Shown in pieces: positions 7,907 through 16,643 of a stretch of 43,288 nt of DNA (positions are counted from its first letter, which is position 1; each line of letters begins with the position of its first letter). The notes beneath the pieces are model-generated. The model worked only from the letters and a program-made list of their open reading frames with translations, was not told the DNA's origin and did not search any database. Source of the DNA: Cellulosimicrobium composti (GTDB lineage: Bacteria; Actinomycetota; Actinomycetes; Actinomycetales; Cellulomonadaceae). The stretch spans positions 1-43,288 of the forward strand of contig NZ_WMKA01000035.1 in NCBI RefSeq assembly GCF_009711085.1, in the 5' to 3' direction. A program made the translations under genes and the position numbers.

Positions 7907-8252
7907 GCGCGTGCCCGGCGCGGGCACCGCGGGCCGGGTCGCCCGGCTGTGGTCCGACGACGCGCCCCGCACCGCGACGCCGGCCGGGCACCTCGTCACG
8001 CGCGAGTGCGTGCACTGGGACACCGTCGGCCCGCACTCGTCGCCGCACCACGTCAACCCGCAGGCGCGGGTGCAGTGGCGGGTGCACCTCGACGGGACGG
8101 ACGCCGCGGACGACGTCTACTGCGACGACCCGGGGGCGCCGGTCCTGGCGGCCGGCGACGCGACGGAGATCGTCGTACGGGGGCAACGCCTGCGGGTCGA
8201 GTGGCTCGACGGCGACGACGCGGCGGCCGCGTGGGAGCGGCACGGCTGGTGA
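7899..8252 (+). CDS. Small protein of unknown function
   Basis: A 117-residue soluble protein starting at GTG 7899 (or GTG 7911), overlapping the end of the DUF4349 gene by 8 bases. No signal peptide, membrane helix or known motif is recognised. It contains RECVHWDTVGPHSSPHHVNP near the middle, with several His and Cys residues, then a short beta-rich acidic part ending WERHGW. The overlap suggests co-expression with the lipoprotein. Codon use and frame-wise GC look like the neighbouring genes. Confidence 0.6.
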   Translation: MSERVPGAGTAGRVARLWSDDAPRTATPAGHLVTRECVHWDTVGPHSSPHHVNPQARVQWRVHLDGTDAADDVYCDDPGAPVLAAGDATEIVVRGQRLRVEWLDGDDAAAAWERHGW

Positions 8253-8298
8253 CGTGGGCCGCCCCACGAGGGCGGGACGCACGGGTGCGGGGACGACG

Positions 8299-8329
8299 AC
8301 GGCCCGCACCCGGGAGGGGTGCGGGCCGT
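8299..8329. terminator. Bidirectional terminator between the small ORF and ssrA
   Basis: ACGGCCCGCACCC and GGGTGCGGGCCGT form a perfect 13-bp stem with a 5-base loop. It lies between convergent units, 46 bases after the plus-strand stop codon and 12 bases past the tmRNA 3' end. No T-run on either side, as is common in actinobacteria. Confidence 0.75.
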
Positions 8330-8340
8330 GGCCGCAGGGG

Positions 8341-8704
8341 TGGAGGTGCGGGGAATCGAACCCCGGTCCGGTGACGCCGATCGAGGACTTCTCCGGGCGC
8401 AGTCTGCTGTCGTTTTTCTCGGCCCCCGCACTCACGCAGACAAGGTGCGGACGGGCTCAGTCACCTGAAAGTCCCCGTAGCCCCGGTGACGAGGACTACG
8501 AGCAGTGGCTCTCTAGATGACGCCAGGATCCGAGTCGAGAGCTAGCTCGGGCTGACGGACTTCGGGGCTCGCTCAGGCGGCGAGGGCGAAGTCGGTGCGC
8601 TTGTTATCGGCACCTGTGGTTCGCAGACATCGTTAACGAGATAAGCCTGCATCCTCGGCCCGCTTCTCCTCGAAGCACGACCACCGTCGAAACCGATCAC
8701 CCCC
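8341..8704 (-). ncRNA. ssrA: tmRNA (ssrA)
   Basis: Transfer-messenger RNA for ribosome rescue. On the minus strand the 5' end reads GGGGGTG ATCGGTTTCGACGG and the 3' end has the T-arm CGGGGTTCGATTCCCCG followed by CACCTCC. These ends pair as a 7-bp acceptor stem (8698-8704 with 8342-8348, one G-U). The tag frame at 8611-8573 reads ADNKRTDFALAA then TGA, ending in the LAA degron typical of actinobacteria. After the discriminator A at 8341 the genome reads CCC, so the terminal CCA is not fully encoded and must be completed by the CCA-adding enzyme. The smpB gene for its partner protein lies about 670 bases upstream on the same strand. Confidence 0.95.
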
Positions 8705-8763
8705 TGTGGAGTTGTCAACCACTGCGGGTTCCCGGGCGGACCCGTTCCCCGCGCAGCAGGACA

Positions 8764-8792
8764 AGCCTACGGGATGAACGCCCGAGGTCGCA
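8764..8792 (-). promoter_or_regulatory. Candidate ssrA promoter
   Basis: On the minus strand TGCGAC (8792-8787), 17 bases, TAGGCT (8769-8764). Transcription from here would give a precursor with about 50 extra 5' bases, which RNase P would remove at 8704. The -10 is good, the -35 weak. Confidence 0.35.
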
Positions 8793-8839
8793 CCGGAATT
8801 CCCGGTACGGCGACGGCGCGTCGCGGGCGCGCGAGCCGG

Positions 8840-9253
8840 TTACCTACCGCGGGTCAGCGAGTCGACGAGCAGGCCGCCCGCGATCCCGAGGAGGAACACG
8901 TCCTTGGCGAGCCCCGTGCCCTGCTCGGTCGGGCGCACGCCGTCCTCGCGCGTCATCCCCGGCGTCTTGAGGTACATGCCCACGAGGCCCGCGGAGAACA
9001 CGCCGAGGCCGAGCGCGACGAGGCCGGTGGGGACGAACGGCACGACGAGCGCGGTGCCGAGCGCGATCTCGGCCGTGGACAGCGCCTTGGTGAACTGCTT
9101 CGGCTCGACGTCCTCGAGGAACGAGTACGTCCCCGCCGCCATCCCGTGGATGCCCTGCGCGGTCGCGTCGTCCGCGCCGCGCTTGCTCAGGCCGGAGTTG
9201 AGGATGTACGCACCCGCCGCGAGGCGCGGGACGTACTGGCGGAGCTTGACCAT
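8840..9253 (-). CDS. DoxX-like small membrane protein
   Basis: A 137-residue protein with about four hydrophobic segments (around RLAAGAYILNSGL, ALSTAEIALGTALVVPFVP, TGLVALGLGVFSAGLVGMYL and AKDVFLLGIAGGLLVDSL), the layout of DoxX-like integral membrane proteins, whose biochemical role is mostly unknown. The ATG at 9253 follows AGGAGG with a 4-base spacing. It lies between smpB and ssrA but shares no evident function with them; 119 bases of gap separate it from smpB. Confidence 0.65.
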   Translation of the reverse strand: MVKLRQYVPRLAAGAYILNSGLSKRGADDATAQGIHGMAAGTYSFLEDVEPKQFTKALSTAEIALGTALVVPFVPTGLVALGLGVFSAGLVGMYLKTPGMTREDGVRPTEQGTGLAKDVFLLGIAGGLLVDSLTRGR

Positions 9254-9372
9254 GGGGCCTCCTGGTTCGCGGTCGTCGTCTCGCCCTCGACCGTACGTCG
9301 GGGGCGCCGCGGTCACCAGCGGGTGGGTCCGGCGTCGGGCACAGGACCGCGTGCGGGACGCCCCGCGCGGCG

Positions 9373-9843
9373 TCAGCGCAGCTCGCGCTGCCGCATGGCG
9401 CGCTGCGCCTCGCGGTTGTCCTGCTTCTCGCGCAGCGCCTGCCGCTTGTCGTACTCCTTCTTGCCGCGCGCGAGCGCGATCTCGACCTTCGCGCGGCCGT
9501 CGAGGAAGTACAGCGCGAGCGGCACGATCGTGTGCCCCTTCTCGCGCGACTTCGACTCCAGGCGCAGGATCTCCTCCTTGTGCAGGAGCAGCTTGCGTTT
9601 GCGGCGCGGGGCGTGGTTGTTCCACGTGCCCTCGGTGTACTCGGGGATGTGGACGTTCTCGAGCCACGCCTCCCCGTGGTCGACGGCGACGTACCCGTCG
9701 ACGAGCGACGCGCGCCCCATGCGCAGCGCCTTGACCTCGGTCCCGGACAGGACGATCCCCGCCTCGTACACGTCCTCGATGACGTAGTCGTGCCGTGCCT
9801 TGCGGTTGCTGGCGACGACCTTGCGGCCGGTCTCCTTCGCCAT
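9373..9843 (-). CDS. smpB: SsrA-binding protein SmpB
   Basis: A 156-residue RNA-binding protein that delivers tmRNA to stalled ribosomes. It has the standard N-terminus ([20 protein letters not shown]), the core [20 protein letters not shown], the VHIPEY[16 protein letters not shown] segment, and the basic C-terminal tail ([15 protein letters not shown]) that probes the empty mRNA channel. Full length for the family. AGGACACGG precedes the ATG. It follows the M23 hydrolase on the same strand after 197 bases in which I see no gene; ssrA lies downstream. Confidence 0.97.
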   Translation of the reverse strand: MAKETGRKVVASNRKARHDYVIEDVYEAGIVLSGTEVKALRMGRASLVDGYVAVDHGEAWLENVHIPEYTEGTWNNHAPRRKRKLLLHKEEILRLESKSREKGHTIVPLALYFLDGRAKVEIALARGKKEYDKRQALREKQDNREAQRAMRQRELR

Positions 9844-10040
9844 CCGTGTCCTACCGTCCTTCGCTGTCCGTGCCGGGGCCCGTGCTGCCGGGCCGTCGGC
9901 GTGTCCGCGCGGCCTGGCCGTCGCGCCGGCGCCCCAGGCTACGGGTCCCCGACGACGACCGGGTACCGATTATCCCCTGCGCGAACCACTCGGGAGCGCC
10001 GCGGCGGGCGCCGGTGGTTCCCCGCACGGGCACGCGACGG

Positions 10041-11411
10041 TCAGGGCAGGCGCGACATCGGGTTGACGGTGGACCCGTTGACGTAGACCTCGAAGTGCAG
10101 GTGGCACGCGCCCGAGAGCCCGGTGTTGCCCGAGTAGCCGACGATGTCGCCCTTGTTGACCCGCTGCCCGCCCGAGACGGCGAAGCTCGTCAGGTGGTTG
10201 TAGCTCGTCATGAGGCTCTGCCCGCCGACCACGCCGTGGTTGACGAGCACCTGGTTGCCGAACCCGCCGCGACGCTGGGCGTGCACCACCGTGCCGGACG
10301 CGGCCGCCATGATCGGCGTCCCGCAGTAGGCGCGGAAGTCGGTCCCGGCGTGCAGGCGCCAGATCCCGAGGACGGGGTGCAGGCGCATGCCGTAGCTCGA
10401 CGTCACGTAGGGCACCGCGGTGGGGTACGACAGCGTCGTGCCGCTCGACGGGGGCGGCGGCGCGGGCTTGCTGCCGCCACCACCGCCACCGCCGCCACCA
10501 CCGCCACCGCCGCTGTTCTGCTGCTGCTGCTGACGACGGCGCTCGGCCTCCTCCGCGGCCTTGCGGTCACGCTCCGCCTGCTCGGCGATGATCGTCTTGA
10601 GCTCGGCCTCGAGGGCCGCCTGGTCGCGCGCGTTCTGCTCGATCTGCTCCTGCGCGGCCGCCTTGCGCTCCTCGATCGTGGCCTTCTTCGCCTGCTGGTC
10701 GGCGATGAGCTGCTCGACCTCCGCCTTGCGGTCGGCCGCCGCCTTGCGCGCGGCCTCGGCGGCGACGACGTTCTCGTCCGCCTGCTTCTTGAGGTCGGCG
10801 ATCGTCTCGCGGACCGCCTGCAGGCGCGCCTCGCGGTTGCGTGCGACGGACTCGGCCTCGAGCAGCTCCTGGAGCGACCGGGACTGGCTGCGCGCCGCCG
10901 TCGACGAGACCGCGTACTCCTCGATGAACTGCTCGGTGCTCTCGGCGCCCGTGACGATGCCGAGGCTCGAGACGTCGCCCTGGCCGCGGTACGCCTGGCG
11001 CGCCATCTCCGCGATGCTCGACCGCGCGTCGGCCACCTCGGTCGCCCCGCGCTCGATCTCGGCGCTGATCGCCGCCTCCTGCCCGAGGGCGTCCTCGAGG
11101 CGCTGCGCGAGGAGCTCCGCCTCGCGCTGGGTCCGCTCGACCTCGGCCTCGGCCGCCTCGAGCTCGGCCTGCGCGACGGGCAGTCGCGCCTCGATGGCCT
11201 GGAGGTCGATGACCGCCTGGGCGAGCTCGGCGTCGGTGTCCTCGAGCTCGGACTGGAGCTCCTCGCGGTTGCCGAGGATCTCCGACTGGCGGCGCTCGGC
11301 GGCGGCCCGACGGTCGTCGATGTCGTCGGCGGACGCCGAGGCGACGCTCCCGACGAGGAGCAGGGTCGTGGCGAGGAGTGCCGCGGTCGCGCGGCGCAGG
11401 TCGCGGGTCAT
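10041..11411 (-). CDS. FtsEX-linked murein hydrolase: coiled coil plus M23 peptidase (EnvC/NlpD-like)
   Basis: A 456-residue secreted protein. A signal peptide (cleavage near ASA-DD, about residue 28) is followed by ~260 residues of charged coiled coil, a run of 13 glycines with a Pro-rich hinge, and a C-terminal M23 domain. The zinc ligands are intact: the HAGTD motif and HLHFE (H-x-H). Unlike E. coli EnvC, which lacks metal ligands and only activates amidases, this one should cut peptide cross-bridges itself. It starts one base after the ftsX stop. By analogy with EnvC and other FtsX partners, the coiled coil is expected to bind the external loop of FtsX so that FtsE ATP hydrolysis controls septal wall cleavage. 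Confidence 0.88.
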   Translation of the reverse strand: MTRDLRRATAALLATTLLLVGSVASASADDIDDRRAAAERRQSEILGNREELQSELEDTDAELAQAVIDLQAIEARLPVAQAELEAAEAEVERTQREAELLAQRLEDALGQEAAISAEIERGATEVADARSSIAEMARQAYRGQGDVSSLGIVTGAESTEQFIEEYAVSSTAARSQSRSLQELLEAESVARNREARLQAVRETIADLKKQADENVVAAEAARKAAADRKAEVEQLIADQQAKKATIEERKAAAQEQIEQNARDQAALEAELKTIIAEQAERDRKAAEEAERRRQQQQQNSGGGGGGGGGGGGGSKPAPPPPSSGTTLSYPTAVPYVTSSYGMRLHPVLGIWRLHAGTDFRAYCGTPIMAAASGTVVHAQRRGGFGNQVLVNHGVVGGQSLMTSYNHLTSFAVSGGQRVNKGDIVGYSGNTGLSGACHLHFEVYVNGSTVNPMSRLP

Positions 11412-11412
11412 C

Positions 11413-12333
11413 TCACACCCTCGTGTGGCGGTTGAGCGTGACGACCGAGGAGACGGCCGCCAGGAGGAACGCGATGCCGACGAGCACGGGCGCGATGCGC
11501 AGCACGTCCGCCTCGTCGACGTAGGCCACCCACGTCACGGACTGCGACAACCAGTCGGTGACGAGGTACTTCACCCCCACCCAGAGCCCGCCCACGGCGA
11601 GCAGCGCGCCGAGCACGGCGGCGATCGCCCCCTCGAGGAGGAACGGGAGCTGGATGAAGAGGTTCGACGCGCCGACGAGCCGCATGATGCCCGTCTCGCG
11701 CCGCCGGCTCAGGGCCGAGAGCCGGATCGTCGTCGTGATGAGCAGGACCGCGGCGAGCAGCATGACGGCCGCGAGACCCGCGGCGAGCAGCGACGCGCGG
11801 TTGAGCGCGAGGAACAGCGAGTCGAAGATGCGGCGCTGGTCCTCGACGACCTCGACGCCGGCCCGCCCGGTCACGACGTCGTTGACGACCTCGTAGTTCT
11901 CGGGGTTGGTCAGCTTGAGCCGGAACGACGCCTGCATGTCGTCGACCGTGAGCTGCGTGCCGAGGTAGCCGTCGGGGTAGCGCTCGGTGAAGGCCTCGAA
12001 CGCGTCGTCCTTGGACTCAAAGTACACGGTCTGGATCTCGTCGGCGAGCTCGGTCTCGAACACGTCCTCGAGCGCGGCGATCTGCTCGGGCGTGGCCTCC
12101 CCGGCGGCGCACGTCGGCGACGGCGAGCCTTGCGGGCACAGGAAGACCGACACCTCGACCTTGTCGTACCAGTCGTCCTTGAGCTTGCCGATCTGGGCCT
12201 GCAGGAGCATGGACGCGCCGACGAAGGTCAGCGACACGAACGTCACGAGGACGACCGAGACGGTCATCGAGACGTTGCGGCGCAGGCCCTGGCCGAGCTC
12301 CGCGAGGATGAACTGGAGGCGCACGCCGCTCAC
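11413..12333 (-). CDS. ftsX: Cell division ABC transporter permease FtsX
   Basis: A 306-residue membrane protein with four predicted membrane helices (one near residue 25, three in the C-terminal half) and a large extracellular loop after the first. The motif [19 protein letters not shown] before helix three is the FtsX signature. The GTG at 12333 overlaps the ftsE stop by four bases; an internal GTG at 12324 giving [10 protein letters not shown] is an alternative start closer to the usual family N-terminus. FtsX passes the FtsE ATPase cycle to an extracellular wall hydrolase, here encoded directly downstream. Confidence 0.95.
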   Translation of the reverse strand: MSGVRLQFILAELGQGLRRNVSMTVSVVLVTFVSLTFVGASMLLQAQIGKLKDDWYDKVEVSVFLCPQGSPSPTCAAGEATPEQIAALEDVFETELADEIQTVYFESKDDAFEAFTERYPDGYLGTQLTVDDMQASFRLKLTNPENYEVVNDVVTGRAGVEVVEDQRRIFDSLFLALNRASLLAAGLAAVMLLAAVLLITTTIRLSALSRRRETGIMRLVGASNLFIQLPFLLEGAIAAVLGALLAVGGLWVGVKYLVTDWLSQSVTWVAYVDEADVLRIAPVLVGIAFLLAAVSSVVTLNRHTRV

Positions 12334-13190
12334 TCCCCCGCCGTGGCCGGGGCGTGACGACGCACGGAGCGCCGCCGCGGCAGGGGCGTGTCGTCGGGCG
12401 CGGGCTCGGCCGGCGCAGGTGCCTGCTCGGCGCGGACGGGGCGCGGGACGACCGTCGTCGGGGCGGACTCGGGTGCCGTGCCCGCGGGGTCGGGGATGAC
12501 CTGGCCGCGCGCGCCGTAGGAGCCGTGTGCCTGGTCGCGCACGAGCGTGCCCGTCTCGAGCTCGATGACGCGGCGGCGCATCTGGTTGACGATCTCCTCG
12601 TCGTGCGTCGCCATGACGACCGTCGTGCCGGTGCGATTGATGCGGTCGAGCAGGCGCATGATGCCGAGCGACGTCGTGGGGTCGAGGTTCCCGGTCGGCT
12701 CGTCCGCGAGCAGGATCGGCGGTCGGTTGACCATCGCGCGCGCGATCGCCACGCGCTGCTGCTCACCGCCGGAGAGCTCGTGCGGGCGACGCTTCTCCTT
12801 GCCCGCGAGCCCGACCATCTCGAGCGTCTCGGGCACGGTGATGGCGATCGTGTGACGCGGCTTGCCGATCACCTGAAGCGCGAACGCGACGTTCTCGAAC
12901 ACGGTCTTGTTGGGCAGCAGGCGGAAGTCCTGGAAGACGACCCCGATCTGGCGCCGCAGCTTCGGCACGTTCCAGCTCGAGAGCGACCCGAGGTCGCGGC
13001 CGGCGACGAACACCTTGCCCTTGGTGGGGCGCTCCTCGCGCAGGACGAGGTGCAGGCACGTGGACTTGCCGGACCCCGACGCACCGACGAGGAACACGAA
13101 CTCGCCGCGCCGGACCTCCAGCGACACGTCGTCGACGGCCGGTCTCGCGCCGCGCGCGTAGACCTTGGTGACGTTCTCGAAGCGGATCAC
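12330..13190 (-). CDS. ftsE: Cell division ATP-binding protein FtsE with a C-terminal extension
   Basis: A 286-residue ABC ATPase: Walker [10 protein letters not shown] (36-44), signature LSGGEQQRV (139-147), Walker B ILLADEP (159-165) and H-loop His at about 196. The core ends near residue 222, the usual FtsE size; the last ~60 residues form an Ala/Pro/Arg-rich disordered tail ending [14 protein letters not shown]. The GTG start at 13190 has GAGGA about 10 bases upstream and gives the standard N-terminus [11 protein letters not shown]. It drives FtsX and overlaps it by four bases. Confidence 0.95.
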   Translation of the reverse strand: MIRFENVTKVYARGARPAVDDVSLEVRRGEFVFLVGASGSGKSTCLHLVLREERPTKGKVFVAGRDLGSLSSWNVPKLRRQIGVVFQDFRLLPNKTVFENVAFALQVIGKPRHTIAITVPETLEMVGLAGKEKRRPHELSGGEQQRVAIARAMVNRPPILLADEPTGNLDPTTSLGIMRLLDRINRTGTTVVMATHDEEIVNQMRRRVIELETGTLVRDQAHGSYGARGQVIPDPAGTAPESAPTTVVPRPVRAEQAPAPAEPAPDDTPLPRRRSVRRHAPATAGE

Positions 13191-13352
13191 AGCGGCACGT
13201 TCCTCGGGTCGGGGGTCGATCCGTGGACGAACGAGGTTCGTCGCACGATCCCGAGGGTAGGCACGCGATCCGGGCCCGGCGGGGCGGACACGCCGCGCCC
13301 GGGCGCATCGATCCGTTGCCCGGATCAATCGCTCCGGGCGGCGCCGGGCGGG

Positions 13353-14465
13353 TCAGGCGTCCTTCTGCACCCCGCGGCGCCAGCGGATCCCGGCCTCGAT
13401 GAAGTCGTCGATGTCGCCGTCGAACACGGCCGACGGGTTGCCGACCTCGTGCTCGGTGCGCAGGTCCTTGACCATCTGGTACGGCTGCAGCACGTACGAG
13501 CGCATCTGGTCGCCCCAGCTCGCCTTGATGTCGCCCGCGAGCTCCTTCTTCTTCGCGTTCTCCTCCTCCTGGCGCACGAGCAGCAGGCGGGACTGGAGGA
13601 CGCGCAGGGCGGCGGCGCGGTTCTGGATCTGCGACTTCTCGTTCTGCATCGACACGACGATGCCGGTGGGGATGTGCGTCATGCGCACCGCGGAGTCCGT
13701 CGTGTTGACGGACTGGCCGCCGGGGCCCGAGGACCGGAACACGTCGACCTTGATCTCCGACTCGGGGATCTCGATCGAGTCGGTCTGCTCGATGAGCGGG
13801 ATGACCTCGACCGCCGCGAAGGACGTCTGGCGGCGGCCCTGGTTGTCGAACGGCGAGATGCGCACGAGGCGGTGCGTGCCGGCCTCGACGGACAGGTGGC
13901 CGAACGCGTACGGCGCCTTGACCTCGAACGTGGCCGACTTGAGCCCGGCCTCCTCCGCGTACGAGGTGTCGAGGACGGTGGTCGGGTAGCCGTGGCGCTC
14001 GGCCCAGCGCAGGTACATGCGCAGCAGCATCTCGGCGAAGTCGGCCGCGTCCACGCCGCCGGCGCCCGCACGGATCGTCACGACGGCCTCGCGCGCGTCG
14101 TACTCGCCGGCGAGCAGCGTGCGGACCTCGAGCTGGTCGAGGTCCTTGCGGATGGCGGCGACCTCGTTCTCGGCCTCGACGAGCGTGTCCTCGTCGTCCA
14201 TCTCCTGGCCCATCTCGACCAGGGTCTCGACGTCGTCGATGCGCTGGCCGAGCTTCTTCACCCGGTCGAGCTCGGACTGCGCCGCGGACAGGGCGGACGT
14301 CACCTTCTGCGCCGCCTCCGGGTCGTCCCACAGGTCGGGGGCCGACGCCTTCTCCGAGAGGTCCGCGATCTTCGCGCGCAGCTCCTCCGGGTCGCTCACG
14401 CTCTCGATGGACTCGAGCGTGCTGCGCAGCGCCTTGATCTCGGACGGAAAGTCGATGGTGGCCAC
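13353..14465 (-). CDS. prfB: Peptide chain release factor 2 (RF2)
   Basis: A 370-residue release factor that ends translation at UGA and UAA. It shows the stop-codon recognition motif SPF ([10 protein letters not shown]) and the catalytic GGQ loop ([13 protein letters not shown] at about residues 249-251). There is no in-frame UGA or frameshift site of the E. coli type; the reading frame is continuous. GTG 14465 gives [10 protein letters not shown] and lies 8 bases after TAACCT; a TTG at 14474 would add MNL. Neither has a Shine-Dalgarno sequence, so the mRNA may be leaderless. It heads the prfB-ftsE-ftsX order common in actinobacteria, with 162 bases before ftsE. Confidence 0.95.
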   Translation of the reverse strand: MATIDFPSEIKALRSTLESIESVSDPEELRAKIADLSEKASAPDLWDDPEAAQKVTSALSAAQSELDRVKKLGQRIDDVETLVEMGQEMDDEDTLVEAENEVAAIRKDLDQLEVRTLLAGEYDAREAVVTIRAGAGGVDAADFAEMLLRMYLRWAERHGYPTTVLDTSYAEEAGLKSATFEVKAPYAFGHLSVEAGTHRLVRISPFDNQGRRQTSFAAVEVIPLIEQTDSIEIPESEIKVDVFRSSGPGGQSVNTTDSAVRMTHIPTGIVVSMQNEKSQIQNRAAALRVLQSRLLLVRQEEENAKKKELAGDIKASWGDQMRSYVLQPYQMVKDLRTEHEVGNPSAVFDGDIDDFIEAGIRWRRGVQKDA

Positions 14466-14473
14466 GAGGTTCA

Positions 14474-14479
14474 AGGTTA
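14474..14479 (-). promoter_or_regulatory. Likely -10 box (TAACCT) of prfB
   Basis: TAACCT on the minus strand ends 8 bases before GTG 14465 with no ribosome site in between. No convincing -35 was seen. Confidence 0.35.
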
Positions 14480-14541
14480 CGCGACCCGGCGCACCCTCCG
14501 CGTCGTCGGGCCCGGTCCGGGCCCGACGACGCGGTCGGCGG

Positions 14542-15696
14542 TCAGTCCTGCGGGTCGCCCGGCGTGCGGGTCCCGCCCGTGCCCGACGCCGCGGGCTCGG
14601 TCGCGGCGGCCTGCTGGCGGCCCTCGTCGCGCGCCTTGGCGAGCATCGCCTCGAGGCGCTGACGGCGGCGCCGGCGGTCGTCGCGGATGCCGATGACGAG
14701 CACGACGACGATCGCGACGAGCAGGAGCTGGGGCCACGGCACGGCCCACGTCGTGACCGTGACGGTCACGGGCTGCAGCGGCGCGTCCACCACGTCGTCG
14801 GCGACGGTCGTGGGCGTCACGGTGATGGTCGTGCTGACCGGGCCGAGCGGCCAGACGTCGTCGAACCCGACCTCGCTGCGCAGCGAGCCGCCGGGCAGGA
14901 CCTCGCCGAGCGGCTCCGCCGTCGCGCCGTCGACCACGGCGCCGAACAGGGCGGACGTCGCGACCTGGCCCTCGGCGCCGAGCCGCACGTTGCCGTCGTT
15001 GGCGACGTCGTAGGAGACGGTGAGGTCGCCCGCGGCGAACGGGTTCCACGAGGGCGCGTAGGACGCCTTGACGTTCTCGACCGCGAGCACGGGCTGGACC
15101 TCGCCGGTGACGCGGGTCGTGACGCGGAAGCCGACGCGGCTCTCGACGCCCACGCTCGTGCCCTCGTCGCTCCCGGCGGTCGTGATGGACGCGGCGATGC
15201 CGGCCGGGTGGTCCCCGGGCGTCGCGTTCTCGGGGATCGTGATCGTGTACGGCACGACGACGGTCTCCTCCGGGCCGACGTCGACGGTCTCCTGGATGGT
15301 GAACCAGGTGCCCGCGTCCCTCGACTCCCGGTCGGACGGGAGCATGTTGAAGCGGCCGTTCGCGGTGAGGTACCCGTCGGCGGACTTGAGCGCGAACGTC
15401 GCGGGCGTCTTGCCGAAGTTCGTCACGGCGAGGTGGTCCTCGACCGTCTGGCCGGGGTCGACGGTGAGGTCGACCCAGCGCCGGCCGTCGGGGCCGTCGG
15501 CGTCCGCGGGCGTGACGCTCCAGGTGATCGTCTCCTCCGCGTCCCGGACCAGGCCGCTCGCGGGTGCCGGGCCCGCGGCGGCGGGCAGGGCGGGCGCGAG
15601 CGCGGCGACGGCGGCCGCCGCGACGGCGAGGAGCCGCCGCAGGCCGCGGGTGCGGGCGGCGCGCGGGCGGGTGCTCAGGTGTGATGCAGGGTTCAC
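14542..15696 (-). CDS. DUF916 (WxL-interacting-protein-like) membrane-anchored surface protein
   Basis: A 384-residue exported protein: signal peptide (hydrophobic core around residues 20-40, AAA-GPA site), a DUF916-like beta-sandwich region ([49 protein letters not shown]), a second beta-rich domain, and a C-terminal membrane helix ([18 protein letters not shown]) with an RRRRR stop-transfer and polar cytoplasmic tail. This matches WxL-interacting proteins of low-GC Gram-positives, whose DUF916 part binds peptidoglycan. GGAGAGAG lies 7 bases before the GTG. The gene upstream encodes a secreted WxL-like protein, so the two probably form one surface complex. Which wall polymer they bind is not known. 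Confidence 0.75.
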   Translation of the reverse strand: MNPASHLSTRPRAARTRGLRRLLAVAAAAVAALAPALPAAAGPAPASGLVRDAEETITWSVTPADADGPDGRRWVDLTVDPGQTVEDHLAVTNFGKTPATFALKSADGYLTANGRFNMLPSDRESRDAGTWFTIQETVDVGPEETVVVPYTITIPENATPGDHPAGIAASITTAGSDEGTSVGVESRVGFRVTTRVTGEVQPVLAVENVKASYAPSWNPFAAGDLTVSYDVANDGNVRLGAEGQVATSALFGAVVDGATAEPLGEVLPGGSLRSEVGFDDVWPLGPVSTTITVTPTTVADDVVDAPLQPVTVTVTTWAVPWPQLLLVAIVVVLVIGIRDDRRRRRQRLEAMLAKARDEGRQQAAATEPAASGTGGTRTPGDPQD

Positions 15697-15720
15697 GCAG
15701 GTGCTCTCTCCGTACGACGG

Positions 15721-15771
15721 CGGGCCGCCCGCCTCGTCCGACCGAAACGTCGGACGAGGCGGAGCGGCCCG
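15721..15771 (-). terminator. Large intergenic hairpin between the WxL-like and DUF916 genes
   Basis: CGCCTCGTCCGAC (15730-15742) pairs perfectly with GTCGGACGAGGCG (15749-15761) around the loop CGAAAC; an outer CGGGCCGC/GCGGCCCG pair extends it past a small bulge. It lies 57 bases after the stop of the WxL-like gene and 25 bases before the next start. No T-run. It probably terminates or attenuates transcription so the secreted protein is made in excess of its anchor. Confidence 0.8.
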
Positions 15772-15828
15772 CCGTGGACTGCTCCGTCAGCGGCCGGTCG
15801 AGCCGGCCGCCGGGTCACGAGGGGCTGG

Positions 15829-16455
15829 TCAGCCGATGTCCTCGAAGAGGGACAGCGTGATGGTCGAGGAGTAGGCGCCGGCGGCGACGTCCTCACCCGT
15901 GCGGAGCGTGAGGTCCGCGTTCGCGGTCCACGAGCCCTCGGGGTTGACCTCGGTCGAGTCGAACGCCGAGACGAGGAGGTCCTGGTCCACGAGGCCGGGG
16001 CCGTTCTCGAGCTCGGGGTCGACGCCCTCGCCGGCCTCGACGAGGCCGCTGTCGCTGCCGCTCACGAGAGCCGGGGCCCAGCCCAGGTTCTCGGCGCCGA
16101 TCGTGCCGGCCTCACCGGTGAAGTCCGAGGCGCTGCCCAGGACGTACCAGAACGAGCCCTCGGCGATCTGGTCGGCCGAACGCGTGTCGGTGACCGTGAC
16201 CTCCGGCAGCGTGCCGGTGAACTCACGGGTCTCGGGGACGGTCGAGTCGACCTCGCTCAGCGTCGTGGAGCTGGAGGCCACGCTGAAGGCGAGGTTGCCC
16301 GGCTCGACGGTCGACTCGATCTCGACCGACACGTCGACGTTCGAGTCGTCGCCCACCTGGTCGGCGGAGGCAGCGGACGCGAGGGCGACCGTGCCGATGA
16401 GCATCGCACCGAGGGCACCCCCGGCGACGAGCTTCTTCGTTGCTCGTGCGTTCAT
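15829..16455 (-). CDS. Secreted WxL-like surface protein
   Basis: A 208-residue exported protein. The ATG at 16455 has GGAGAG 8 bases upstream and gives MNARATKK plus a hydrophobic signal with cleavage near ASA-DQ. The mature part is acidic, without Cys, and predicted all-beta. A segment FWYVLGSASDFTG and the ending WTANADLTLRTGEDVAAGAY-SSTITLSL resemble the two halves of a WxL wall-binding domain, though the second tryptophan is missing. An in-frame ATG at 16470 would add five residues. Pairing with a DUF916 protein supports the assignment. It could be a structural layer or adhesion protein; function unknown. Confidence 0.65.
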   Translation of the reverse strand: MNARATKKLVAGGALGAMLIGTVALASAASADQVGDDSNVDVSVEIESTVEPGNLAFSVASSSTTLSEVDSTVPETREFTGTLPEVTVTDTRSADQIAEGSFWYVLGSASDFTGEAGTIGAENLGWAPALVSGSDSGLVEAGEGVDPELENGPGLVDQDLLVSAFDSTEVNPEGSWTANADLTLRTGEDVAAGAYSSTITLSLFEDIG

Positions 16456-16643
16456 GTTGTAGCTCTCCATCGTTGGAGTTGTTGTCGGACCGGATCACCA
16501 TAGCGGCGAACCTGGGGTTTTCACAGGGTCAAGCCAGAAGTGGCCATCCAAAGTTAAGAAAGTGAACAAAGGCGCGGGAGCATGCTCGCGCGTCGTTGCG
16601 ACCGTCCCTTCCTGGATGCTCGTCGTCGAACAGCAACAGGTGC
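16456..16643 (-). promoter_or_regulatory. A/T-richer promoter region of the WxL-like/DUF916 locus
   Basis: This 188-base gap has clearly lower GC than its surroundings (runs such as AAAGTTAAGAAAGTGAACAAA). A possible promoter on the minus strand is TGTGAA, 17 bases, TATGGT, about 45 bases before the start codon. A TTGACC just upstream has poor spacing to this -10. No gene is seen. Confidence 0.4.

Noticed and set aside
8342-8380. tRNA-like T-arm and acceptor sequence
   Set aside because: It pairs with 8698-8704 more than 300 bases away and a tag frame lies between, so it is the 3' end of tmRNA, not a tRNA gene.
8713-8718. Perfect TTGACA on the minus strand next to ssrA
   Set aside because: As a -35 it would start transcription inside the mature tmRNA; the TAGGCT box at 8764-8769 fits better.
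13305-13335. GATCCG/CGGATC inverted repeat before prfB's end
   Set aside because: Six-base arms in a GC-rich gap; too weak to call a terminator.
13353-14474. Programmed frameshift in prfB
   Set aside because: The frame is continuous with no in-frame early TGA.
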